Shown here: in pieces, positions 57,846 to 64,000 of the stretch
Position numbering within the stretch: the first letter of the stretch is position 1
Layout of the letters: every line of letters begins with the position of its first letter
Source of the DNA: VRUE01 sp035260485
GTDB lineage: Bacteria > Actinomycetota > Thermoleophilia > Solirubrobacterales > 70-9
Assembly (NCBI GenBank): GCA_035260485.1
Contig: DATFVC010000078.1
Coordinates: 26,233 to 90,232, forward strand
Length of the DNA stretch: 64,000 nucleotides
Direction of reading: 5' to 3'
Translations under genes and position numbers: made by a program
The notes under the pieces: model-generated
Told to the model about the DNA's origin: nothing
What the model saw: the letters and a program-made list of their open reading frames with translations, nothing else
Database searches by the model: none

Positions 57846-58457
57846 CTGTCGATCTTTCGCCGTCGCGGCGGTCGCGGCGAGGCCGAGCAGGGCGACCGCA
57901 TCCTGATCGTCGGCCTTGGCAACCCCGGCGCCGAGCACGCCGGCTCCCGACACAACATCGGCTTCGAGGTGGGGGCCGAGCTCGCGCGTCGCTGGGACAT
58001 GCCGCGGGCGAAGAGGAAGTTCGGCGGCCTGATCGCCGAAGGGCGCACGCGGCCAGGCGGGCTGCGGGTGGCGCTACTGCTGCCGCAGACCTTCATGAAC
58101 GCCTCCGGCGACTCGGCCGGGCCGGCACGTGGCTCGCTCAAGGCGCCGCTGGATCGGGTCGTCGTCCTCCACGACGAGATCGACCTGCCCTTTGGCGAGG
58201 TGCAGAGCCGCCTCGGCGGCGGCCTGGCGGGACACAATGGCCTCAAGAGCCTCAAGCAGGGCCTGGGGAGCGCCGACTTCTGGCGGGTCAGGGCCGGTAT
58301 CGGGCGGCCCGACTCGACCGACCCGGAGATCGTCTCCGCCTACGTGCTGGGCCGCTTCCGCGAGCCCCGCGCCGAGGTCGAGGCGCTGGTCGACCGCACC
58401 GCCGACGAGGCCGAGCGCCTTGTCGAACGGCTAGGTTCCCCGATCGATGAGCCCTGA
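57846..58457 (+). CDS. pth: peptidyl-tRNA hydrolase, apparent CTG start
   Basis: 203-residue hydrolase releasing peptides from stalled peptidyl-tRNA. VGLGNPGAEHAGSRHNIGFE (about residues 22-41) holds the catalytic His, TFMNASG the Asn, HDEIDLP the Asp, and AGHNGLKS the second Asn, all intact. The conserved N-terminus begins before any ATG or GTG: the first such codon (57969) is after the catalytic His. CTG 57846 is therefore the likely start, with GGGG about eight bases upstream. The only in-frame stop upstream is the L25 TAG (57840-57842). Confidence 0.85.
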   Translation: MSIFRRRGGRGEAEQGDRILIVGLGNPGAEHAGSRHNIGFEVGAELARRWDMPRAKRKFGGLIAEGRTRPGGLRVALLLPQTFMNASGDSAGPARGSLKAPLDRVVVLHDEIDLPFGEVQSRLGGGLAGHNGLKSLKQGLGSADFWRVRAGIGRPDSTDPEIVSAYVLGRFREPRAEVEALVDRTADEAERLVERLGSPIDEP

Positions 58458-59172
58458 ACGAGCCAGCTACGAGGTCGACGCGCAGGGAGTCGCGCTGCTG
58501 CGGCTCGAGCGACCCGATGCGCGCAATGCGATCGACACCCAGATGCTGGTGGAGATGCTCGAGCACCTGTCTGTTGCGCGCGCCGACGATGTCGTCCGGG
58601 TGCTGGTCGTCAGCTCCTCCGACCCGATGGGCCTCTCGGCCGGCGCCGACGTCAAGGAGCAGCTCGACGAGGAGGGCAAGGTCAGCCGCATGCAGCTCTT
58701 CGCTGACCTCTACGACGCGATCGTCGCCTTCCCCAAGCCGACGGTGGCCGCCTGCCACGGCGACGTGGTCGGGGGCGGGGCAGAGATCGCGATCGCCTGC
58801 GACATGCGGGTCGGCGGCGCCAACCTGCGCCTGCGCTTCCCCGGCGCGGCGCTCGGCGTCCCGGTCGGGCCGGCGCGCCTCGTGACCCTCTGCGGCCTGG
58901 CCGCCGCCAAGTACCTGCTGCTCACCTCGCGTACCGTCGGCGCCGACGAGGCGCTGCGTCTGGGCCTGGTCAACCGCGTCGCCCCCGCTGCGACCACCGA
59001 GGAGGCGGCGCTGGAGCTGGCCGTCTCGGTCGCCGCGCACCCCCCGGAGGCGGTCGCTCGGCTGAAGCGGATGCTGCACGAGTGGGACGACGTCGAGGGC
59101 CGGTCCAGCGCCGAGGGCGAGGGCCAGGTCGAGTGGCAGCGCTCCGGGCCCGGCTTGCCCTACGGCGATTAG
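58447..59172 (+). CDS. enoyl-CoA hydratase/isomerase family protein
   Basis: 241-residue crotonase, somewhat short. GLSAGADVKEQL forms the oxyanion segment (about residues 59-70) and GDVVGGGAEIAIACDMRV keeps the first catalytic Glu. The second position reads RFPGAALGV, without Glu. It overlaps the end of pth by 11 bp. Substrate unknown; it is outside the main acyl-CoA cluster. Confidence 0.82.
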   Translation: MSPERASYEVDAQGVALLRLERPDARNAIDTQMLVEMLEHLSVARADDVVRVLVVSSSDPMGLSAGADVKEQLDEEGKVSRMQLFADLYDAIVAFPKPTVAACHGDVVGGGAEIAIACDMRVGGANLRLRFPGAALGVPVGPARLVTLCGLAAAKYLLLTSRTVGADEALRLGLVNRVAPAATTEEAALELAVSVAAHPPEAVARLKRMLHEWDDVEGRSSAEGEGQVEWQRSGPGLPYGD

Positions 59173-60029
59173 TCGCTCCAGCTGGCCGGGTCGAGGGTGG
59201 CGCCATCCTGAAAGGCCTCTGGGTGGGAGAGGACGTGCTCGGCGATGTCTCCGCAGCGGGCGATCCAGAGGACACCGCTCCGACGGGCCTCGACGATGCG
59301 GTCGAAGAGCTCGCCGAGGCGATCCTCGCCGAGCCAGTCGAGCATGAAGAGGTGGAGGACGATCGTGGCGAAACCGCCCTCGCGCGAGAGTCGATCGATC
59401 TCCGCCTCCAGGTGGGCGAGGAAAGCGTCGGGATCGATTGGGTCGGGCGAGCCGGTCATCCGCTCGCGCACGGGGGCAAGCGGCGGCAGGACGCAGGTGG
59501 CGTCGACGTGCTGCCACTGGAAGGGCAGCAGGGCGATGCCGTCCTCGATCCCCGCGCCCTCTCCTGCTGGCGAGCAGTAGCGCAGACCGGCCTCGCGCGG
59601 GACGTCGAGGCCGCCAGCTCCGAGCTGGCCGCCCGGCGGTCGCAGGCCGGTCAGCTCAACCCCCGTACCTCCGCCAAGGTTGCGGAAAGCCGCGATTCCG
59701 CGGGCCAGGTTGTCCGCCTGCTCGGCGGCGGAGAGGTCGCCCCACTGCTCGTGGCGCCAGGCGTGATAAGCGAGCTCGTGGTTCTGAAGGTGAGCGGAGA
59801 ACAGCTCCACGGGATAGAGCTCGGCGTTAAGGCCCTCGACGAAGAAGGTCGCCCTGAGGTTGCGCAGCATCAGCTCGGTCAGGACGGAGCGGAGGACGCG
59901 GGTCACCGTGAAGTGCTCGCCGAGCGGCGCGTCAGCCGGAAACGCGCCGAGCTCGATTTCGGCCGCCTCGCCGAGGTTGTCGAAGCTGAGGCTGAGCGCG
60001 CCACGGGCGCTGTCCGGCCATTTCGCCAA
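59169..60029 (-). CDS. polysaccharide deacetylase family protein
   Basis: About 286 residues with a NodB-type fold. SLSFDNLGEAAEIELG (about residues 13-28) carries the first Asp of motif 1, ATFFVEG is the typical following strand, and ELAYHAWRHEQW holds His residues of motif 2. RPPGGQLG matches motif 3. It may deacetylate a cell-wall or capsular glycan, or belong to the DUF2334-like side branch. Start is TTG 60029 (GGAGG ten bases upstream); CTG 60038 would overlap the upstream TGA. Confidence 0.72.
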   Translation of the reverse strand: MAKWPDSARGALSLSFDNLGEAAEIELGAFPADAPLGEHFTVTRVLRSVLTELMLRNLRATFFVEGLNAELYPVELFSAHLQNHELAYHAWRHEQWGDLSAAEQADNLARGIAAFRNLGGGTGVELTGLRPPGGQLGAGGLDVPREAGLRYCSPAGEGAGIEDGIALLPFQWQHVDATCVLPPLAPVRERMTGSPDPIDPDAFLAHLEAEIDRLSREGGFATIVLHLFMLDWLGEDRLGELFDRIVEARRSGVLWIARCGDIAEHVLSHPEAFQDGATLDPASWSD

Positions 60030-60034
60030 GCGGC

Positions 60035-60562
60035 TCAGTCCTCCAGCAGCGCCGCGCTCCAGCGCTCGGGCTCGCGCTTCGCCTGCTCGCGCGCCCAGCG
60101 AAAGTGGTGCTGAGCCGAGGCGAGCAGGATCGGGAAATTGAGCATGCCGGCGAGGGCAAAGCGGCGTGAGCCGCGGCCCGACTCGGTCAGCAGGCTGAGG
60201 GCGCTGGAGATTCCCCAGGCCCAGAGCACGGAGTTGTAGGCGGGGAGCTGGTCCTCGCGCAGGCCCTCGGCTTCGTCGAGCATCGGCAGGCCGCCGTGCA
60301 GGGACCAGGGCCAGGCCTTGAAGTGAACGGCGACGCCGGCGACGCCGACGCCGGCGTTGAAGGCGGAGAGTCGCTCGGCTCCTTTGCCGCCGCGGGCGGC
60401 GGCCAAAAGGCCGAGAGGGATGAGGGCACCCCAAAGCGCGGTCGCGCCACGACGGCCGAGCTGCGGCTCGAAGACGAGCCCGACGCCGGCACGGGTCTCG
60501 AAGGCATTGTGGGCGAAGAGACCGAGGGTAGAGCCGGCGGCAAAGGGGCGGCGCAGTCGCAT
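60035..60562 (-). CDS. hypothetical membrane protein (175 aa)
   Basis: 175 residues. A basic start (RLRRPF) precedes about four hydrophobic segments (TLGLFAHNAF, ATALWGALIPLGLLAAA, NAGVGVAGVAVHF, LWAWGISSALSLL). No family is recognised. It is cotranscribed with the deacetylase, whose start overlaps or follows its stop, so a wall or envelope role is possible. ATG 60562 is the only good start. Confidence 0.6.
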   Translation of the reverse strand: MRLRRPFAAGSTLGLFAHNAFETRAGVGLVFEPQLGRRGATALWGALIPLGLLAAARGGKGAERLSAFNAGVGVAGVAVHFKAWPWSLHGGLPMLDEAEGLREDQLPAYNSVLWAWGISSALSLLTESGRGSRRFALAGMLNFPILLASAQHHFRWAREQAKREPERWSAALLED

Positions 60563-60600
60563 CTGAGAGAGCGTAACTCGGAGGCTCTTCTGGCGCGGTA

Positions 60601-60699
60601 CTGAGCTTGTCAGGCAAGGACGCAGGGGAGAAAGGCAAGGGAGCGCACAATTGTGCGTGACCGCAGACGCCGACCGAGGACGCCGCATGACAAGCTCAG
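60601..60699. promoter_or_regulatory. nested inverted repeat upstream of mfd
   Basis: Perfect 12-bp arms CTGAGCTTGTCA (60601-60612) and complement (60688-60699) enclose 75 bp that contains a perfect 14-bp palindrome CGCACAATTGTGCG (60644-60657). It occupies the divergent spacer between the membrane-protein gene and mfd. The inner palindrome looks like a dimeric repressor site; the outer arms could form a large stem. Confidence 0.5.
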
Positions 60700-60709
60700 G
60701 AACCGCCAG

Positions 60710-63700
60710 ATGAGCCTCAGACCCCTGCTAGAGATTGCCGCCGATAACGAGCGCCTGCACGCGCTCGCGAGCGAGGTGCGCGCGGCGAAGGGGGGTGAGC
60801 CCGTGGCAGTGGGGGCCTCGGCGACTCTGCGGCCGCTGCTGCTGGCGACTCTGCTCGATGACGACCGCGGCTTGGCCGGCGGTCCGGCGCTGCTGGTCAG
60901 CGCCGACGACCGCTCGGCTCGCGACCTCGCCGCCGACCTGAGCGCCTATCTGGCGCCGCGCCGTGTCCGCTTCTACCCCTCGCGCGGCACCGGCTACGCC
61001 TCTCACATCAGCCCCCCGCCGCACCTGGTCGGGTTGCGGATCGATGCCCTCGATTCGCTGCGCGAGGGCGAGGACGCGATCGTCGTCGCCAGCGCCACCG
61101 CGCTCGCCGAGGCCGTCCCCGATGCATCGCTGCGCCCCGCCGGCTTTGTCCTCGAGCAGGGCGGCGAGGTCGAGCTTGACGCCACCGCCCGCGATCTCGC
61201 CGCCGCCGGTTACGAGCGCGTAGAGCAGGTCGAGGAGCGCGGCCAGTTCGCCGTCCGCGGCGGCATCCTCGACGTCTATCCGGCGACCGAGGAGCGCGCC
61301 GTGCGGATCGAGCTCTTCGGCGACGAGATCGAGTCGATGCGCTGGTTCTCGACCTTCACCCAGCGCTCGCTGGGCGACGCGGAGCGGGTGGAGCTCGCGC
61401 CCGCCGCCGAGCTCGACGCCGAGCATCGCGAGCTCGCCGAGCTGGCGACGATGGAGGCGGCCGAGGAGGGGAGGGAGGCGCCGAATGCCGCCGAGGCGCT
61501 GCCTCTGGAGCATTTCGGCGCGCCGCTCGATCTCGTCCCCGCGGAGGCGGCCGTGATCCTCGCAGCCGCCGAGGAGATCGAGCCGGCGCTGCGCGATCAC
61601 TGGGAGGACGCGACCGCGGCAATGCACGCCGATGACGCACGTCATCTCTACGTCGATGTGGAGGCGCCACTGACCGCTCGTGCCGTCCTCGCCGTAAGCG
61701 GGGCCGGCGAGGATGGCGAGGTGGCGTTCCGCGCCTCGCGCGCCGAGTCGCCGGCGCGCAGCGTCAAAGAGGCCGAGGGCGAGCTGGAGAAACTGGTCCG
61801 CTCCGGCTATCGCACCGTCGTCGCCTTCGACAACCGCGGCGAGGCGGAGCGCTCGCGCTACGGCCTCGAACGGATCGACGCCGTCCTGCTCGACGGCGGT
61901 CGCCTTTCGCCCGAGCCGGGGCTGTCTTTCGCCGAGGCACGCTTGCGCGAGGGTTTCGTCAGCCCCGAGCTTCGCCTTGCCGTCTACCCCTTCCGGCGCC
62001 TCGTCCACCGACGCCGCCGGTCCGAGGACCGCGCTCCGGGCGCAGGCCGCGGCCGGCTCGCCTTCAGCGATCTGCGAGTAGGCGACTACGTCGTCCACGA
62101 GGACCACGGCGTCGCCCGCTTCGCCGGCTTCGAGACGCGCGAGGTCGGCGGTGTCAGTCGCGACTACCTCTACCTCGAATACAAGGGCGAGGACCGCGTC
62201 TACGTGCCTACCGACCAGCTGGCGAAGTTGAGCCGCTATGTCGGCGCAGGCGCCGAACCTGCGCTCTCGGCGCTGGGCGGCAAGCGCTGGCAGAACATGA
62301 AGGCGCGCGCCCGCAAAGCCGCCGGCGCGCTGGCCGGCGAGCTGCTCAACCTCTACGCCGAGCGGCGGACCCGCAAGGGGCACCCCTTCCCGCCCGACGG
62401 CGAGTGGCAGATCGCGATGGAGACCACCTTTCCCTACCGCGAGACCGCCGACCAGCTGGAGACGATCGAGGCGGTCAAAGGCGACATGGAATCGGGGCAG
62501 CCGATGGATCGCCTGGTCTGCGGCGATGTCGGCTTCGGCAAGACCGAGGTGGCGCTGCGCGCGGCGGTCAAGGCCGCCTCCGACGGCAAGCAGGTGATGA
62601 TGCTGGCGCCGACGACGATCCTCGCCCAGCAGCATTTCGGCACTTTCCGCGAGCGCCTCGCCGACCTCCCCTTCACGCTCGACTGGGTTTCGCGCCTGCG
62701 CAGGCCGGCCGAGGTGAAGGGGGTGCTGAAGCGGTTCGAAGCGGGCGAGGTGGACGTTCTGATCGGCACCCACCGGTTGCTCTCTCGCGACGTTCGCGCC
62801 AAGGATCTCGGCCTGTTGATCGTCGACGAGGAGCAGCGCTTCGGGGTCAAGCAGAAGGAGCTGCTGCGCCAGCTGAAGTTGAAGGTCGACGTGCTCGCCC
62901 TCTCGGCGACGCCGATCCCACGCACGCTGCAGATGAGCCTGGCAGGCTTGCGCGACATCTCGGTGATCGAGACGCCGCCCGAGGGCAGGCGCCCCGTCCG
63001 CACCTACGTCGGTCCCTACGACGAGGACCTCGTGCAGCGGGCGATCGAGCGGGAGCTCGAGCGCGGTGGTCAGGCTTTCTTCCTCCACAACCGAATCGAG
63101 ACCCTGCCCGAGGTGGCCGAGCAGCTGCGCGGGCTCGTCCCCAAGGCGCGCGTGGTCGAGGCTCACGGCCAGATGGACGAGGCGGAGCTGGAGGAGACGA
63201 TGATGCACTTCCTGCGCGGTGAAGCCGACTGTCTGGTGACGACGACGATCATCGAGTCGGGCCTTGACATCCCCACCGCCAACACCTTGATCGTCGAGCG
63301 AGCCGACCGACTTGGTCTTGCCCAGGCCTACCAGATCCGCGGCCGCGTAGGGCGCTCGCGCGAGCGCGCCTTTGCCTATCTTCTATATCCCTCCGCCGAG
63401 GCCCTGACCGAGGATGCCGCGGCGCGTCTTTCGACCCTGGCCGACCACACCGAGCTCGGCTCAGGCTTCAAGATCGCGATGCGCGACCTCGACATCCGCG
63501 GCGCCGGTGACCTGCTAGGCGGCGAGCAGTCCGGCCACGTCGCCGCGGTCGGCTTCGAGCTCTACTGCCAGATGATCGACGAGGCAGTCGCCGAGGCTGC
63601 CGCCGAGGGGGAGGGCGAGGAGGCGCCGGAGCCGTTGCGCTTCGACGTCCCGGTCGACGCCTATCTGCCGGCCGCCTTCATCCCTTTCGAGGCGGCGAAG

Positions 63701-64000
63701 ATCGATGTCCACCGCCGCATCGTCGCGGCCCGCGCGCCGGGCGACCTGCGCGCGATCGGCGACGAGCTGAGCGACCGCTTCGGGCCACCCCCGCCCGAGG
63801 CGGAGAACCTGCTGGCTCTGCAGCGCGCCCGGATCGAGCTGCGCCTGGCCGGGGCGCGGAGCGTCGAGCTGCGGGGTGGCAGGCTCAGCGTCGTCGGCGT
63901 AGAGCTCGATTCCGAGCAGGCGAGCGATCTACGCGAACGGGTGGAGGGAGCGCTGTACGAGTGGCGGGAGAAGACCGCCTCGGTCCGCGTCCCCGACGAG
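60710..64000 (+). CDS. mfd: transcription-repair coupling factor (3' end outside window)
   Basis: 1097 codons are open from ATG 60710 to the window end. Mfd removes RNA polymerase stalled at lesions and recruits UvrA. The N-terminal UvrB-like region (about 1-300) includes FYPSRGTGYASHISPP. A CarD/RID-type domain binding polymerase is at about 450-515 (LRVGDYVVHEDHGVARFAGF, VPTDQLAKLSRYVG). The RecG-like translocase has Walker A GDVGFGKTE (about 604), DEEQRFG (about 705), SATPIPRTLQMSL and GRVGRSRERAFAYLL. The C-terminal TRCF domain has begun by 63.7 kb. Confidence 0.95.
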   Translation, partial: MSLRPLLEIAADNERLHALASEVRAAKGGEPVAVGASATLRPLLLATLLDDDRGLAGGPALLVSADDRSARDLAADLSAYLAPRRVRFYPSRGTGYASHISPPPHLVGLRIDALDSLREGEDAIVVASATALAEAVPDASLRPAGFVLEQGGEVELDATARDLAAAGYERVEQVEERGQFAVRGGILDVYPATEERAVRIELFGDEIESMRWFSTFTQRSLGDAERVELAPAAELDAEHRELAELATMEAAEEGREAPNAAEALPLEHFGAPLDLVPAEAAVILAAAEEIEPALRDHWEDATAAMHADDARHLYVDVEAPLTARAVLAVSGAGEDGEVAFRASRAESPARSVKEAEGELEKLVRSGYRTVVAFDNRGEAERSRYGLERIDAVLLDGGRLSPEPGLSFAEARLREGFVSPELRLAVYPFRRLVHRRRRSEDRAPGAGRGRLAFSDLRVGDYVVHEDHGVARFAGFETREVGGVSRDYLYLEYKGEDRVYVPTDQLAKLSRYVGAGAEPALSALGGKRWQNMKARARKAAGALAGELLNLYAERRTRKGHPFPPDGEWQIAMETTFPYRETADQLETIEAVKGDMESGQPMDRLVCGDVGFGKTEVALRAAVKAASDGKQVMMLAPTTILAQQHFGTFRERLADLPFTLDWVSRLRRPAEVKGVLKRFEAGEVDVLIGTHRLLSRDVRAKDLGLLIVDEEQRFGVKQKELLRQLKLKVDVLALSATPIPRTLQMSLAGLRDISVIETPPEGRRPVRTYVGPYDEDLVQRAIERELERGGQAFFLHNRIETLPEVAEQLRGLVPKARVVEAHGQMDEAELEETMMHFLRGEADCLVTTTIIESGLDIPTANTLIVERADRLGLAQAYQIRGRVGRSRERAFAYLLYPSAEALTEDAAARLSTLADHTELGSGFKIAMRDLDIRGAGDLLGGEQSGHVAAVGFELYCQMIDEAVAEAAAEGEGEEAPEPLRFDVPVDAYLPAAFIPFEAAKIDVHRRIVAARAPGDLRAIGDELSDRFGPPPPEAENLLALQRARIELRLAGARSVELRGGRLSVVGVELDSEQASDLRERVEGALYEWREKTASVRVPDE

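Noticed and set aside
60728..63208. 826-residue minus-strand open frame
   Set aside because: Antisense to mfd, which carries intact helicase motifs.

Overview
The window is chromosomal DNA of a high-GC bacterium, most likely an actinomycete of the Thermoleophilia/Solirubrobacterales type. The evidence is the strong GC bias at third codon positions, the many GTG starts, the very tight gene packing with ATGA/GTGA stop-start overlaps, an F420-type nitroreductase, a HemQ/chlorite-dismutase homologue, the DUF4235-like/holin/DUF3618 trio and many acyl-CoA enzymes. The lineage is inferred; no rRNA or species marker is present. There is no CRISPR array, no recognisable insertion sequence and no prophage.

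Layout. 1-9 kb: a DNA glycosylase (cut by the window edge), a crotonase and a free biotin-carrier protein, a glycosyltransferase, glycerol kinase, a coiled-coil membrane protein, an acyltransferase, a lactonase-like hydrolase and two SDR enzymes. 9-13 kb: small operons (SixA, VOC, GNAT, amidase, NTF2-fold proteins) and a decayed hydrolase fragment. 12.5-22 kb: a catabolic block with two isovaleryl/long-chain-type acyl-CoA dehydrogenases, a crotonase, an acyl-CoA carboxylase beta chain, a beta-keto acid cleavage enzyme, a CaiB/AMACR-type protein and a MerR regulator. Between the dehydrogenases lies a frameshifted PhoX-like gene preceded by a PHO-box-like array. 22-30 kb: an epimerase, an SDR, a 1011-residue cyclase/ATPase protein, a nitrilase-TetR pair with a candidate operator, and the holin/DUF3618 cluster. 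30-34 kb: iron-sulfur and redox genes (IscA type, CGFS glutaredoxin, BolA, FprA) and coproheme decarboxylase. 34-44 kb: envelope genes including two unusual fusions, plus a two-gene accessory module. 43-60 kb: housekeeping genes (ispE, rsmA, tatD, metH, tRNA-Gln, glmU, prs, an L25 gene, pth) with an HNH gene next to the tRNA. The window ends inside mfd.

The most unusual signal is a family of hairpin repeats at about 34.4, 34.8, 41.7, 51.3 and 51.5 kb. Each has a core of T-rich/A-rich inner stem (TTTTTCG with CGAAAAA) flanked by short conserved boxes, and each lies inside an outer stem. In four of the five copies the outer stem is perfectly or almost perfectly self-complementary but has a different sequence in each copy. 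One copy lies inside a reading frame and is translated in frame; another forms part of that gene's predicted signal peptide. A second, smaller set of convergent-gene terminators shares a conserved apical loop. Three genes appear to start, or could start, at CTG.
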